Source: Beijerinckiaceae bacterium (GTDB lineage Bacteria > Pseudomonadota > Alphaproteobacteria > Rhizobiales > Beijerinckiaceae). Taken from it: a DNA stretch of 64,000 nucleotides. The translations under genes and the position numbers were made by a program. Numbering within the stretch: position 1 is the first letter of the stretch; each line of letters opens with the position of its first letter. The DNA lies in assembly GCA_947453205.1 (NCBI GenBank), contig CANGFT010000001.1, positions 62,001-126,000 on the forward strand, read 5' to 3'. Positions 1 to 9,545 of this stretch are shown here, in pieces. Below the pieces are notes generated by a model. The model was given only the letters and a program-made list of their open reading frames with translations. It searched no databases and had not been told where the DNA came from.

Positions 1-18
1 CGAATCGAGCGCGAGTGA
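1..18 (+). CDS. 3' end of an upstream gene, probably homoserine dehydrogenase
   Basis: The first six codons read R-I-E-R-E-stop, leaving 33 bases before glpX. In many Hyphomicrobiales hom lies directly upstream of glpX and recJ, so this is probably the hom C-terminus. Only five residues are visible, so the identity rests on gene order and not on sequence. Confidence 0.3.
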   Translation, partial: RIERE

Positions 19-51
19 AGCGCGCCCCCATTTTCCGCCCAGAGGAACGTC

Positions 52-1038
52 ATGGCTGATCTCGTCATTCAGGAAGAAAAGATCATCGAGCGCATCCTGA
101 CGCTCGAACTCGTCCGCGTGACCGAGCGGGCCGCCGTGGCCTCCGCGCGCCTGCGTGGCCGGGGCGACGAGAAGGCCGCCGATCAGGCCGCCGTCGACGC
201 CATGCGCCGCGAGCTGAACCGCCTGCCCATCGACGGCACGGTCGTCATCGGCGAGGGCGAGCGCGACGAGGCGCCCATGCTCTTCATCGGCGAGCGCCTC
301 GGCACCCGCACCGGCCCGCGCGTCGACATCGCCGTTGACCCGCTGGAGGGCACGACCCTCTGCGCCAAGGACATGCCCGGCTCCATCGCCGTCATGGCCA
401 TGGCCGAAGGCGGCACCCTGCTCAACGCTCCCGACGTCTATATGGACAAGATCGCCATCGGCCCCGGCTATCCCGCGGGCGTGGTGGACCTCGACATGTC
501 GCCTGAGGAGAATGTGCGGGCGCTGGCCAAGGCCAAGGGCGTGAAGCCCGGCGAAATCACCGTGCTGGTCCTCGACCGTCCCCGCCATGAGCATATCATC
601 TCCGGCGTGCGCCGCGCCGGCGCCTCCGTGCGCCTCATCACCGATGGCGATGTGGCCGGCGTGATCTTCACCGCCCAGGCCGCCCAGACCGGCGTCGACA
701 TGTATATCGGCACCGGCGGCGCCCCCGAGGGCGTGCTGGCGGCGGGCGCGCTGCGCTGCGTCGGCGGCCAGATGCAGGGCCGCCTGATCCTCGACACCGA
801 GGCCAAGCGCGAACGCGCCTTCAAGATGGGCATCAAGGATCCCACAAAGAAATATGACATGCGCGAACTCGCCTCCGGCGACGTCATCGTCTGCGCCACC
901 GGCGTCACCGACGGCGCGCTGCTCAGAGGCGTGCGCTTCGGCCATGACGTGATCGAGACCGAAACGGTCATCTACCGCTCCGTCACCGGCACCGTCCGCC
1001 GCATTCAGGCCGAGCATCGGGAGATGTCGAAGTTCTGA
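52..1038 (+). CDS. glpX: Class II fructose-1,6-bisphosphatase (GlpX)
   Basis: Cytosolic metal-dependent enzyme that dephosphorylates fructose-1,6-bisphosphate to fructose-6-phosphate in gluconeogenesis; in autotrophs it can also act on sedoheptulose-1,7-bisphosphate. At 328 residues it has the usual family length. The substrate and metal motif DPLEGTT is at residues 96-102, and the acidic stretch GEGERDEAP lies just before it at about 67-75. The ATG follows an AGAGGAA Shine-Dalgarno at close spacing. In relatives recJ follows directly; here about 2.2 kb of other genes intervene. Confidence 0.95.
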   Translation: MADLVIQEEKIIERILTLELVRVTERAAVASARLRGRGDEKAADQAAVDAMRRELNRLPIDGTVVIGEGERDEAPMLFIGERLGTRTGPRVDIAVDPLEGTTLCAKDMPGSIAVMAMAEGGTLLNAPDVYMDKIAIGPGYPAGVVDLDMSPEENVRALAKAKGVKPGEITVLVLDRPRHEHIISGVRRAGASVRLITDGDVAGVIFTAQAAQTGVDMYIGTGGAPEGVLAAGALRCVGGQMQGRLILDTEAKRERAFKMGIKDPTKKYDMRELASGDVIVCATGVTDGALLRGVRFGHDVIETETVIYRSVTGTVRRIQAEHREMSKF

Positions 1039-1168
1039 TCGCTGGAAGAGGAGAGGGTTTGAGGGCCGCTCCGGCTAAACTGACTGCGTAAAGTTGGACA
1101 GTTTAAAGTCTAGGCCGATCTAAGGGCCGGGTTCTGTATTTAACAGGGCTCGGCCGTGTGGGATTAGC

Positions 1169-1963
1169 TCAATTACCTCGCGCAACCACGACTGTGATTT
1201 GGTCCACTTTAAGTCCGATTCTTGCTCCCATTGTATCGGTAGGCTGATGCTTTGTTATGTAATTAACTCGTTGAATCATTGCATCTAATATAAGCGAATT
1301 TTTCAAGGATATACGCCCACGCTCATACGGACTCAGAGCAATTAGGTCCGCATCCAAATGCGCCATAATCGAACGTGCCCTTGATTTTGCCGCCCTATCC
1401 TCCGCCTTTAACTTAGACTCAGCATTTTTAAGTTGGCGCTGAGTAGGTGGAAATGCCTGATACTCATCGTAAGAAATGCGAATATCGACCAAACAATCTT
1501 TTACAAAGGATTTGTTCTCCACTGGACATTTAGAGTCAATTTTCTCTTTTATATCACCCGGTGACAATGAATCAGACAATACGAAAACGTCATTTTTTTC
1601 CGTAATGCACCCATAACCGTCCTTCTCTTTTTTGCAGTAGATATCCCTGATCTCAATTGGAGTTTTAAGGAACCACGTTGTTCTAACAATAAGGTCGAAC
1701 GGTTCTACGTGTATAAAATTGAGTTTTCGCGTATCAATATCTTTTATAGTGTTCCTTTTTATCCAAGCCGCCATTTCCGTATTTCCAAACAAGGCGTCGA
1801 CGGCACTAATAAATTTTGGAGAAGCGGTGCACTTCGGTTGTTGTTCACTATCGCGGCACGCCCTAATAGCTCGGAGTGCAACATCTGCCGAAGTTTCGGC
1901 GAATGCTACATTGGCGACCGATAAGCAGGCTACGGCGATAAATGTGCGCGATTTCATATTCAT
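1169..1963 (-). CDS. Hypothetical secreted protein, AT-rich
   Basis: 264 residues with a clear Sec signal peptide (N-terminal MNMKSR, hydrophobic core, Ala-x-Ala near residue 22). The mature part is hydrophilic and Lys/Asp-rich, with about seven cysteines (for example CRDSEQQPKC and the pair in IYCKKEKDGYGC), which suggests disulfides in the periplasm or outside the cell. A GGAG lies about 11 bases before the ATG. I recognise no family. Its base composition is visibly AT-richer than all nearby genes, with many TTT, AAA and ATA codons, which suggests horizontal acquisition. It sits with the higA/higB remnant in a stretch separating glpX from recJ. Confidence 0.6.
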   Translation of the reverse strand: MNMKSRTFIAVACLSVANVAFAETSADVALRAIRACRDSEQQPKCTASPKFISAVDALFGNTEMAAWIKRNTIKDIDTRKLNFIHVEPFDLIVRTTWFLKTPIEIRDIYCKKEKDGYGCITEKNDVFVLSDSLSPGDIKEKIDSKCPVENKSFVKDCLVDIRISYDEYQAFPPTQRQLKNAESKLKAEDRAAKSRARSIMAHLDADLIALSPYERGRISLKNSLILDAMIQRVNYITKHQPTDTMGARIGLKVDQITVVVARGN

Positions 1964-2073
1964 AACGATGTAATCTCCGCAACATGGATATTTAAAGTTA
2001 AGCTTATGATGGATCCAATTGCAAGATGACTAATTTCGTCAAATCCGCACGCAAGGTTGAGGCCTAACCCTCC

Positions 2074-2099
2074 AACAACCGCAAGCCCGCAGGCTTATC
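2074..2099. repeat. Imperfect direct repeat, copy 1
   Basis: AACAACCGCAA (2074-2084) followed by CAGGCTTATC (2090-2099). The same two blocks in the same order recur at 2532-2566. The two copies flank higA. Confidence 0.5.
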
Positions 2100-2109
2100 T
2101 CTCAAATCA

Positions 2110-2490
2110 TCAGGGCGCTTCGAGGTGATAAGGTCGAACGAGGCTCTCCGCCGGGATCTGCCACTGACGGCTGATCTTGAAGACCATTTCGGTCGTCAAG
2201 GCGCGCTTGCGGTTGAGGATCTCGGACGCCCGTGAGGCCGATCCCAGCAACGCCGCCAGATCAGCCTGCTTGAATCCGGAAACCTCCATCTTGTAGCGGA
2301 TTGCGTCGATCGGATCCCCCGGTTCGATCGGCCAATGCTTCGCCTCATAGGCTTCGATCAGGGCTGCGAGCACGTCAAAGCGTTCCGCTTCCGGCGTGCC
2401 GGGTTGCGGTTCATTCAGAAAATAGCGCTCGATCTCCGCCAGAGCCCAATCATAATCCGCTTCGTTGCGGATCGCGCGAATATTGTCCAT
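2110..2490 (-). CDS. higA: HigA-type antitoxin / XRE-family regulator, toxin partner lost
   Basis: 126-residue DNA-binding protein. The N-terminal half (1-60) is the acidic helical region of HigA2-type antitoxins. Residues about 62-110 form an XRE helix-turn-helix (FKQADLAALLGS, then SEILNRKRALT). Such antitoxins bind and neutralise the HigB mRNA interferase and repress their own operon. The start overlaps the stop of a toxin remnant (TGATG, sharing the A), the usual higB-higA translational coupling, and a GGAG lies within the remnant. Only about 20 toxin residues survive, so this is now an orphan antitoxin or regulator. Confidence 0.8.
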   Translation of the reverse strand: MDNIRAIRNEADYDWALAEIERYFLNEPQPGTPEAERFDVLAALIEAYEAKHWPIEPGDPIDAIRYKMEVSGFKQADLAALLGSASRASEILNRKRALTTEMVFKISRQWQIPAESLVRPYHLEAP

Positions 2491-2561
2491 CAGACGGTCT
2501 CCGGATTGATGCGGTTGTATTCATCATGCTGAACAACCGCAACCTTTCCGCCCCCCCAGGC
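2490..2561 (-). pseudogene. higB: Remnant of the higB toxin gene (3' end only)
   Basis: On the minus strand the 23 codons before the higA start end in VVQHDEYNRINPETV and a TGA that overlaps the higA ATG. HigB toxins typically end in a motif like THAEYDRIDAETV, so this is the C-terminus of a HigB mRNA interferase. Reading upstream, the frame meets a stop at 2562-2564 after a G-rich run, and no toxin core follows. The N-terminal three quarters are gone and no start codon remains. Confidence 0.65.
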
Positions 2562-2566
2562 TTATC
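2532..2566. repeat. Imperfect direct repeat, copy 2
   Basis: AACAACCGCAA (2532-2542) and CAGGCTTATC (2557-2566), matching 2074-2099 but with 9 more bases between the two blocks. This copy spans the point where higB sequence stops being recognisable. Confidence 0.5.
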
Positions 2567-2592
2567 CGCAGACATCCAACTGGACGTTTGCG

Positions 2593-3180
2593 ATGCCGCG
2601 CCCCCATGGATTCCGCCTGATCGCCTGCGCGCTCCTCACAGCCGCGCCCGCCCCCGCCAGCGCTCAGAATTTCTTCGAGATGCTTTTTGGCGGCTTTGCG
2701 CGGCAGGCCAGCGCCTATGCGCCGCCGCCGCGCGGGGCCCAGGGCTGGCCGGGGCGGGAGCAGCAGCTTTGGCGTTATGAGACGGGGGAGGGCGCCATGG
2801 CCCGCGCTCCGGCGTCCCGCTCGCTCGAGGAAGCCTATGGCAAGCCCGAGAAGGTCGCTCCCCCGCCGGTCGGGCCGGGGCCGCTTGGGCCCTTTCTCTA
2901 TGATCCCACCCTTCGCGCGGGGGATGTGGTCGTGACCACGCAGGGCCTGATGGTCTATCGCGGCGGCGGGGGCTCGCGCCATTCGCCGCGCGATTTCGTC
3001 AGCCTCGCCAAGGCGGGCTCCAAAAGCGCGCAGCTCGCCGCCATCGAGCGGGCCAACCGGCGGGGACAGTCGCCCCTTGTGGTGGCCGAGAACGCCGCCG
3101 CGCCCAAAGCCGCCGCCGCGCCTGCGCCCGCGCCCGCGCCGCCGCCCCCCTCCCGCAGCGCCTCCCGCCGCAATCGCTGA
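2593..3180 (+). CDS. Hypothetical secreted Pro/Ala-rich protein
   Basis: 195 residues. An N-terminal Sec signal (FRLIACALLTAAPAPASA) should be cleaved near residue 24. The mature protein has a central conserved-looking part (PLGPFLYDPTLRAGDVVVTT, then a Gly-rich turn and a segment resembling HSPRDFVSLAKA) and ends in a low-complexity Ala-Pro tail. It resembles small envelope proteins annotated as hypothetical in Hyphomicrobiales. The function is unknown. GC-rich codon use matches the chromosome, unlike the secreted-protein gene at 1169-1963. recJ begins 38 bases downstream, so the two may be cotranscribed. No convincing Shine-Dalgarno precedes the ATG, so the start is moderately certain. Confidence 0.6.
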   Translation: MPRPHGFRLIACALLTAAPAPASAQNFFEMLFGGFARQASAYAPPPRGAQGWPGREQQLWRYETGEGAMARAPASRSLEEAYGKPEKVAPPPVGPGPLGPFLYDPTLRAGDVVVTTQGLMVYRGGGGSRHSPRDFVSLAKAGSKSAQLAAIERANRRGQSPLVVAENAAAPKAAAAPAPAPAPPPPSRSASRRNR

Positions 3181-3218
3181 AGCGGGGCCTTCGCAGCCAG
3201 CCCAGCCCATGCTAGGCA

Positions 3219-5030
3219 ATGGGCATGCCCGCGCCGCACCGCCTCTTTCTCGACGTCGCCTCCTCCGTTCAGGGCCGACCCTGGCGGGACCGGCTGGATC
3301 TCGAGGGGCAGGGCCGCGCGCAGGCCATGACCCAGTTGCACGGCCATCCCGATCTCCTCGCCCGCGTGCTCGCCGGGCGCGGCGTCAGGCCGGACGACGC
3401 CGCCGCCTTCCTTGACCCGACCGTGCGCGCCCTCATGCCCGATCCCCATGTCATGCAGGACATGGAGGCCGCCGTGGAGCGGCTCGCCCACGCCATCGAA
3501 AAGGGCGAGACGGTCGCCATCTTCGGCGATTACGATGTGGACGGCGCCTGCTCCAGCGCGCTCATGGGGGGCTATCTGGAGGCCTGCGGCGTCCCCTTCA
3601 TCATCCATATTCCCGACCGCATCTTCGAGGGCTATGGGCCCAACGTGGAGGCGATCAAGGCGTTGGCCGGGCAGGGGGCGAGCCTGCTGGTCACCGTCGA
3701 CTGCGGCACGACGAGCTTCGAGCCCTTCGATGAAGCGCACAAGCTCGGCATGGACGTGCTGGTGCTCGACCACCATCAGGCGCCCGTGGAGCTGCCGTCC
3801 GTCGCCGCGCTGGTGAACCCCAACCGGCAGGATGATCTCTCAGGCCTTGGCGCCCTCTGTGCGGCGGGCGTCGCCTTCATGGCGCTGGTGGCCCTCAACC
3901 GGCGCCTGCGCCGCGCGGGCTTCTGGGGCGCCAGCCGACCCGAGCCCGACCTGCTCTCCCGCCTCGACCTCGTGGCCCTCGCCACCGTGGCCGATGTCGC
4001 GCCCCTCGTCGGCCTCAACCGCGCCTTCGTCTCGAAGGGCCTGCAGGTCATGCGCGGTCGGGGCCGGGTGGGGCTGCGCGCGCTTCTCGATTGCGCGGGC
4101 GCCTCGGGGCCGCCGAGCTGCTATCATCTGGGCTTCGTCATCGGGCCGCGCATCAATGCGGGCGGGCGCATCGGCGACGCCGCCCTCGGCGCCAAGCTCC
4201 TGCTGCTGGAGGATGAGGCCGAGGCGACGCGGGTCGCGGCCGAGCTCGACCGGCTCAACCGCGAACGCCAGGCCATCGAAATCGCGGCGGTGGAGGAGGC
4301 GCAGGCCGAGGCGCTCGCCAGCCTTGGCGTCGCCGAACAGGGCGCCGTGGTGGTCACCGCGCAGGAGGGCTGGCACCCCGGCGTCGTCGGATTGGTCGCC
4401 TCTCGCTTGAAAGAACGGTTTAGAAGACCCGCCTTCGCCATTGCTTTATCAGGGAAAATAGGAACCGGGTCTGGCCGCTCCATTCCCGGCGTCGATCTTG
4501 GCCGGGCGGTGCGCGCCGCCGTCGAGGAGGGCATCCTCATCAAGGGCGGGGGCCATGCCATGGCGGCGGGGATCACCGTCGCGCGCGAGCGCCTCGGCGA
4601 TTTCCGCGCCTTTCTGGAGCAGCGACTGACTCTTTATGTGGACAATGCGCGGGCGGACGAGGCCCTGCTGATCGACGCCGCCCTGACGGCTGCGGGGGCG
4701 CGGCCCCATCTCATCGAGATGATCGAGCAGGCCGGGCCCTTCGGCGCAGGCAATCCCGAACCCGTCTTCGCCTTCCCGGCCCATCGAATCATCGACGCGG
4801 GCGAGGTGGGGCAGGGGCATCTTCGGGTGCGGGCCAAGGCGGGGGACGGCTCCCTCATCAACGCCATCGCCTTCCGTAAGGCGGCGGAGCCTCTGGGCCA
4901 GGCGATCATGGCCGCGCGGGGCGAGCCCATGCATCTCGCCGGCAGCCTCGCCATCGACCGCTGGGGCGGTGGGGAGCGGGTGCAGCTGCGCCTGCTGGAC
5001 GCCGCAAAGCCGCGTGATGCGCGGCTCTGA
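3219..5030 (+). CDS. recJ: Single-stranded-DNA-specific exonuclease RecJ
   Basis: 5'-3' exonuclease on single-stranded DNA acting in RecF recombination, mismatch repair and base-excision repair. 603 residues, the normal length. DHH-superfamily motifs are in order: DYDVDG at 104-109, VDCGTT at 160-165 and DHHQ at 184-187. The DHHA1 part carries [10 protein letters not shown] and the glycine-rich GGGHAMAAG. The C-terminal OB-like region follows. An alternative ATG lies two codons downstream. Confidence 0.95.
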   Translation: MGMPAPHRLFLDVASSVQGRPWRDRLDLEGQGRAQAMTQLHGHPDLLARVLAGRGVRPDDAAAFLDPTVRALMPDPHVMQDMEAAVERLAHAIEKGETVAIFGDYDVDGACSSALMGGYLEACGVPFIIHIPDRIFEGYGPNVEAIKALAGQGASLLVTVDCGTTSFEPFDEAHKLGMDVLVLDHHQAPVELPSVAALVNPNRQDDLSGLGALCAAGVAFMALVALNRRLRRAGFWGASRPEPDLLSRLDLVALATVADVAPLVGLNRAFVSKGLQVMRGRGRVGLRALLDCAGASGPPSCYHLGFVIGPRINAGGRIGDAALGAKLLLLEDEAEATRVAAELDRLNRERQAIEIAAVEEAQAEALASLGVAEQGAVVVTAQEGWHPGVVGLVASRLKERFRRPAFAIALSGKIGTGSGRSIPGVDLGRAVRAAVEEGILIKGGGHAMAAGITVARERLGDFRAFLEQRLTLYVDNARADEALLIDAALTAAGARPHLIEMIEQAGPFGAGNPEPVFAFPAHRIIDAGEVGQGHLRVRAKAGDGSLINAIAFRKAAEPLGQAIMAARGEPMHLAGSLAIDRWGGGERVQLRLLDAAKPRDARL

Positions 5031-5197
5031 GGCCCTTGGCGGGCCAAAGCGGCGCAGCTCCTTGCGCGCGTCGCATTTTTCCTTTATGCACCGCGCCATC
5101 CCACAGGCGGGGTTTACGCGTTGCTGATCCAAGCAGCGTTCCGGTGCGGCGTCCGCCGCCACGCTCCCCGCCGAGGTCAAACCGGAGAATAGACATC

Positions 5198-6220
5198 ATG
5201 GCGCTTCCTGACTTCAACATGCGTGGCCTTCTTGAGGCCGGCGCTCACTTCGGCCACCAGTCGCATCGCTGGAACCCGAAGATGGGCCCCTACATTTTCG
5301 GCGCGCGCAACAACATCCACATCATCGACCTCGCCCAGACCGTGCCGCTGCTGCACCAGGCGCTGAAGGCCGTTTCCGACACCGTCGCCAAGGGCGGCCG
5401 CGTGCTCTTCGTGGGCACCAAGCGTCAGGCCGCCGAGCCGATCGCGGAAGCCGCCCGCCGCTGCGCCCAGTATTACATCAACTCCCGCTGGCTCGGCGGC
5501 ATGCTGACCAACTGGAAGACCATCTCCGCCTCGATCTCGCGCCTGCGCAAGCTCGACGAGCAGCTCGGCGCCGGCGGCGTCGGCCTGACCAAGAAGGAGC
5601 GTCTGGTCCTGTCGCGCGAGCGCGACAAGCTGGAGAAGGCGCTGGGCGGCATCAAGGACATGGGCGGCACGCCGGACCTCATCTTCGTGATCGACACGAA
5701 CAAGGAGCAGTTGGCGATCAAGGAAGCCAACCGCCTCCACATCCCCGTCGCGGCCATCCTCGACACCAACTGCGATCCCGACGGCATCCAGTATCCCGTC
5801 CCCGGCAATGACGACGCGGGCCGCGCCATCGCGCTCTACTGCGACCTCATCGCCCGCGCCGCCATCGACGGCATCTCGCGCAGCCAGGGCTCCTCGGGCA
5901 TGGATCTGGGCGCCGCCGAGGCCCCTGTCGAGGAGACCATCATCGCGGCGCCTGTCGCGACCCCCATCGAGGCCTTCGAGGCGCCTGCCGAAGTGTTCGA
6001 ACTGCTGACCGCCCCGCGCGGCGCGCCTGACGATCTCGCCAAGCTGCAGGGCGTCGGCCCGCAGATCGTGAAGAAGCTGAACGAAGCCGGCGTCTTCCAT
6101 TACTGGCAGATCGGCGCCATGACCCCTGAGGACGTGGCCAAGCTCGACGCCGACCTGAAGCTCAACGGCCGCATTGATCGCGACGGCTGGGTGAACCAGG
6201 CTCGCGGCCTGATGGCCTGA
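5198..6220 (+). CDS. rpsB: 30S ribosomal protein S2
   Basis: Structural protein of the small ribosomal subunit. The start [20 protein letters not shown] is typical, and a GGAGA motif lies about 10 bases upstream. The frame is open further upstream, but that part has no S2 similarity. The product has 340 residues against about 240 in E. coli. Residues from about 275 form the extension seen in many alphaproteobacteria, with a helix-hairpin-helix-like motif ([19 protein letters not shown]). tsf follows after 123 bases, the widely conserved rpsB-tsf pairing. Confidence 0.97.
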   Translation: MALPDFNMRGLLEAGAHFGHQSHRWNPKMGPYIFGARNNIHIIDLAQTVPLLHQALKAVSDTVAKGGRVLFVGTKRQAAEPIAEAARRCAQYYINSRWLGGMLTNWKTISASISRLRKLDEQLGAGGVGLTKKERLVLSRERDKLEKALGGIKDMGGTPDLIFVIDTNKEQLAIKEANRLHIPVAAILDTNCDPDGIQYPVPGNDDAGRAIALYCDLIARAAIDGISRSQGSSGMDLGAAEAPVEETIIAAPVATPIEAFEAPAEVFELLTAPRGAPDDLAKLQGVGPQIVKKLNEAGVFHYWQIGAMTPEDVAKLDADLKLNGRIDRDGWVNQARGLMA

Positions 6221-6343
6221 TCCGGGCCGTCGACCCCTTGAATTGAGTTATGCGGCGGGCCTCAAGCCTGCCGCATCCGCTTCATGAACCCTCCCTATGA
6301 CAGGACGACGCGCCCGCCGCGTCCCAACCCAAAGGAACATTCC

Positions 6344-7270
6344 ATGGCGAACATTACCGCCGCGATGGTGAAGGAGCTTCGCGAGAAGACCGGCGCCGGC
6401 ATGATGGACTGCAAATCCGCCCTCAACGAAGTCGAGGGCGACATCGAAGCCGCCGTCGACTGGCTGCGCAAAAAGGGCCTCTCCAAGGCCGCCAAGAAGT
6501 CCGGCCGCGTCGCCGCCGAGGGTCTTGTGGCCCTCGCCGTCTCCGGCACGAAGGGCGTGGCCGTCGAGGTCAACTCCGAGACCGACTTCGTCGCCCGCAA
6601 CGACGACTTCCAGAAGCTCGCCCAGAACATCGCCGCCGTGACCCTCGCGGCCTCGACCACCGATGTGGAGGCCCTCAAGGCCGCCGCCTATCCGGCTGGC
6701 GGCGTGGTGGCTGACGCCATCGCCAACGCCATCGCCACCATCGGCGAGAACATGACCCTGCGCCGCGCGGCGGAAGTTTCGGTCTCTGCTGGCGTCATCG
6801 GCAGCTACATCCACAACTCCGTGAGCGAAGGCCTCGGCAAGATCGCCGTCCTCGTGGCGCTCGAGTCCACCGGCGACGCTGGCGCGCTGGCCGACACCGC
6901 CCGCAAGATCGCCATGCATGTGGCGGCGGCCTCGCCCATCGCCCTCGACTCCACGACCGTCGATCCGGCCGTCGTCGAGCGCGAGAAGAACGTGCTGCGC
7001 GACAAGAACGCGGGCAAGCCCGCCAATGTCCTCGACAAGATCGTCGAGTCCGGCATGAAGACCTACTTCAAGGAAGTCTGCCTGATCGACCAGCCCTTCA
7101 TCCACGATCCCGCCAAGACCATCGCGCAGGTCGTCGCCGAGGCCGCCAAGGCCGCCGGCGCCCCCGTGACGCTCAAGGGCTTCGTGCGCTATGCGCTGGG
7201 CGAGGGCATCGAGAAGCAGGAAAGCGACTTCGCCGCTGAAGTCGCCGCCGCCGCTGGCGGCCAGGCCTGA
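6344..7270 (+). CDS. tsf: Elongation factor Ts
   Basis: Guanine nucleotide exchange factor that releases GDP from EF-Tu during translation. 308 residues. The N-terminal UBA-like domain reads [19 protein letters not shown], and the EF-Tu-contacting TDFVARN is at residues 80-86. The start follows an AAAGGA Shine-Dalgarno at 6331-6336; the upstream in-frame region has no similarity. Cotranscription with rpsB is likely, ending at the terminator just downstream. Confidence 0.97.
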   Translation: MANITAAMVKELREKTGAGMMDCKSALNEVEGDIEAAVDWLRKKGLSKAAKKSGRVAAEGLVALAVSGTKGVAVEVNSETDFVARNDDFQKLAQNIAAVTLAASTTDVEALKAAAYPAGGVVADAIANAIATIGENMTLRRAAEVSVSAGVIGSYIHNSVSEGLGKIAVLVALESTGDAGALADTARKIAMHVAAASPIALDSTTVDPAVVEREKNVLRDKNAGKPANVLDKIVESGMKTYFKEVCLIDQPFIHDPAKTIAQVVAEAAKAAGAPVTLKGFVRYALGEGIEKQESDFAAEVAAAAGGQA

Positions 7271-7292
7271 GCCTGAGCCATCCATTTTACGG

Positions 7293-7320
7293 AAAAGGCG
7301 GCTTTCGGGCCGCCTTTTTT
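7293..7320 (+). terminator. Rho-independent terminator after tsf
   Basis: GGCGGC (7297-7302), loop TTTCGG, GCCGCC (7309-7314), then six T. It lies 22 bases after the tsf stop. A-run and T-run extend the pairing. Confidence 0.9.
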
Positions 7321-7506
7321 GTCTAGGCCGCTCCGGCCTTTGACCCTTTTAGCCGGACAGCCGGGCTTTGCTGGGCTTCGGCGTGAATCGAGGTGGCGTC
7401 GGGTTTTGGTTTTCAAGGTCGCGCCGATTGAACATCGAGGCGTCCCCAAGCTTGCGCCCCCCGGCTCAGGCCTCTATTCAGAAGCCCATCGCAAGGGAAA
7501 TTCATC

Positions 7507-7977
7507 ATGGCCGAACCGCGCCGCACATTGCCCACCTATTCCGCCCCCGGCGCTCGTTTCCTGATCGTGGAGGCGCGCTATTATGACGACATCGGCGCCA
7601 TGCTTCACGCAGGCGCGGCGCGGGCGCTTGAGGCTGCTGGCGCGAGCCACGAGACCATCGGCGTGCCCGGCGCGCTGGAGATTCCCGCCGCCATCAAGAT
7701 CGCCATGGCCAGCGGCGCCTATGCGGGCGCTGTGGCGCTTGGCTGCGTCATTCGCGGCGAGACCTATCATTTCGAGATTGTGGCCGGGGAAAGCTCCCGC
7801 GCCATCATGGACCTGACCGTTCAGGACGGCCTCGCCATCGGCAACGGCATCCTCACCGTCGAGAACGAGGAGCAGGCGGTGGTCCGCGCCGACCCCGCGC
7901 AGGGCGACAAGGGGGGCGACGCCGCCCGCGCCGCGCTGGCGCTCCATGGCCTTCAGCAGAAACACAAGGCGCGTTGA
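7507..7977 (+). CDS. ribH: 6,7-dimethyl-8-ribityllumazine synthase
   Basis: Penultimate enzyme of riboflavin synthesis, condensing 5-amino-6-ribitylamino-uracil with 3,4-dihydroxy-2-butanone 4-phosphate. 156 residues, normal for the oligomeric cytosolic enzyme. The substrate motifs [13 protein letters not shown] and [15 protein letters not shown] are present, the latter with the catalytic His. nusB begins at the base after the stop (TGAATG), so translation is coupled; ribH-nusB-thiL is a common alphaproteobacterial operon. Confidence 0.96.
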   Translation: MAEPRRTLPTYSAPGARFLIVEARYYDDIGAMLHAGAARALEAAGASHETIGVPGALEIPAAIKIAMASGAYAGAVALGCVIRGETYHFEIVAGESSRAIMDLTVQDGLAIGNGILTVENEEQAVVRADPAQGDKGGDAARAALALHGLQQKHKAR

Positions 7978-8433
7978 ATGTCCCGTGAACATCGCGCCAA
8001 CGCTCGCCTTGCAGCCGTTCAGGCGCTCTATCAGATGGAGGTCGCCAGCAAGGGCCTCAACGAGATCCTCGCGGAATTCGAGACATTCTGGATCGGCCGG
8101 GAGGTCGACGGCGATCAATATAAGCCCGCCGAGATCGCCTTCTTCCGCGATGTGCTGAACGGTGTGCTCGCCGACCAGCGCGCCCTCGATCAGGAGATCG
8201 ACACGACGCTTCAGGACGGCTGGCCGCTGCGCCGGGTCGAGGCCGTGATGCGCGCCGTGCTGCGCGCCGGCGCCTATGAGCTCAAGAAGCGCAAGGACAT
8301 TCCCGTGCGCGTCGTCATCACCGAATATGTGGATGTCGCAGCGGCCTTTCTCGCGCGCGATGAAGTGGGCATGACCAACGCCGTGCTCGACGCGCTCGCC
8401 CGCAGGCTGCGCGCCAGCGATTTCGAAGACTAG
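7978..8433 (+). CDS. nusB: Transcription antitermination protein NusB
   Basis: All-helical RNA-binding protein that, with NusE (S10), assembles the antitermination complex on rRNA boxA. 151 residues. The N-terminus SREHRANARLAAVQALYQME is the family's basic RNA-binding helix, and the C-terminal half has the conserved LRAGAYEL and VITEYVDVA segments. It starts immediately after the ribH stop, and thiL begins 12 bases downstream. Confidence 0.95.
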   Translation: MSREHRANARLAAVQALYQMEVASKGLNEILAEFETFWIGREVDGDQYKPAEIAFFRDVLNGVLADQRALDQEIDTTLQDGWPLRRVEAVMRAVLRAGAYELKKRKDIPVRVVITEYVDVAAAFLARDEVGMTNAVLDALARRLRASDFED

Positions 8434-8445
8434 GGGCGCGGGGCC

Positions 8446-9429
8446 ATGGGAGCGATCAGCGAAGACGATCTCATCGCCCGTTTCTTCGCTCCCATCGCAG
8501 GGCCGGGCGCGCTCGGCCTCAAAGATGACGCCGCCTGCCTCACGCCGCCGCCGGGCTGCGACCTCGTCCTGACCAAGGATGCGCTGGTGGCGGGGGTGCA
8601 TTTTTTTGCGGACGACCCGCCCGAGGCCGTGGCCCGCAAGGCCCTTCGGGTGAATGTGTCGGACCTAGCGGCCAAGGGCGCCGACCCCCTGGGCTTCCTG
8701 CTGGCGCTGGCCTTGCCGGTCGGCGTCGAGACGGCATGGATCGAGCGTTTCGCGAGGGGCCTTGGCGCGGACGCCGCCCGCTGGGGCATTCCGCTGCTGG
8801 GCGGGGATACGGTCAAGACCCCGGGCCCCGCCATGGTCAGCGTGACCGCGCTGGGGACGGTCCCAACGGGCGCCCTGACGCCCCGCACGGGGGTGAGGGC
8901 AGGGGATCTGATCTTCGTCTCCGGGACCATCGGCGACGCCGCCCTCGGCCTGCAGGCGCGCCTTTCACCGCAGCGGTTCGCCGGGCTTTCGCAGACCTCG
9001 CGGGCGCATCTTCTGGGGCGCTATCTCGACCCCGAGCCCCGCCTCGCCCTCGCCCATGCCCTGCGCGCCCATGCGAGCGCGGGCATGGATGTCTCGGATG
9101 GGCTGGTGGGCGATGTGGCCAAGATGCTGAGAGCATCCGGCGTGAGCGCCCATATCCGCCTCTGCGACATCCCGCTCTCGGATGCGGCCCGGCAGGCCAT
9201 CGCCATGGAGGCCGCGCTCTTCGAGACCGCCATGACCGGCGGCGATGATTATGAGCTTCTGGTCGCCGCCGCGCCCGACCATGCCGCCGCGTTGCAGGAG
9301 GCGGCCCGCCTGGCGGGTGTGCCGCTTGCGCTCATCGGCGAGGCGGTCGCTGGCGCTGGTCCGCCGCGCTTCACTGGCGCCGACGGCGGCGAGATCGTCT
9401 TCGCGCGGGGCAGCTTCAGTCACTTTTGA
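8446..9429 (+). CDS. thiL: Thiamine-monophosphate kinase
   Basis: ATP-dependent phosphorylation of thiamine monophosphate to the cofactor thiamine diphosphate. 327 residues, PurM-like fold. Metal and ATP motifs are visible: LKDDAACL near the N-terminus, NVSDLAAKGADPLGF, GGDTVKTPGP, MDVSDGL and GDDYELL. Third gene of the ribH-nusB-thiL operon. No TPP riboswitch is recognisable upstream. Confidence 0.95.
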   Translation: MGAISEDDLIARFFAPIAGPGALGLKDDAACLTPPPGCDLVLTKDALVAGVHFFADDPPEAVARKALRVNVSDLAAKGADPLGFLLALALPVGVETAWIERFARGLGADAARWGIPLLGGDTVKTPGPAMVSVTALGTVPTGALTPRTGVRAGDLIFVSGTIGDAALGLQARLSPQRFAGLSQTSRAHLLGRYLDPEPRLALAHALRAHASAGMDVSDGLVGDVAKMLRASGVSAHIRLCDIPLSDAARQAIAMEAALFETAMTGGDDYELLVAAAPDHAAALQEAARLAGVPLALIGEAVAGAGPPRFTGADGGEIVFARGSFSHF

Positions 9430-9545
9430 TCCGGCCTGCCGAACCATGATCTTCGCCGCGCATTTCAACTCTGTGTCTTCAATGGTTGTTGTGGGCGCAC
9501 ATTTGTGGCAGTTACTGCCGCCTCAACCCAAATGAATGGACAGCA

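Noticed and set aside
5031-5197. In-frame upstream extension of rpsB
   Set aside because: S2 proteins begin at MALPDF-type sequence; the extension is low complexity and lacks similarity.
7321-7506. FMN riboswitch upstream of ribH
   Set aside because: No conserved RFN element core could be recognised by eye, and ribH within ribH-nusB-thiL is usually not under an FMN switch.
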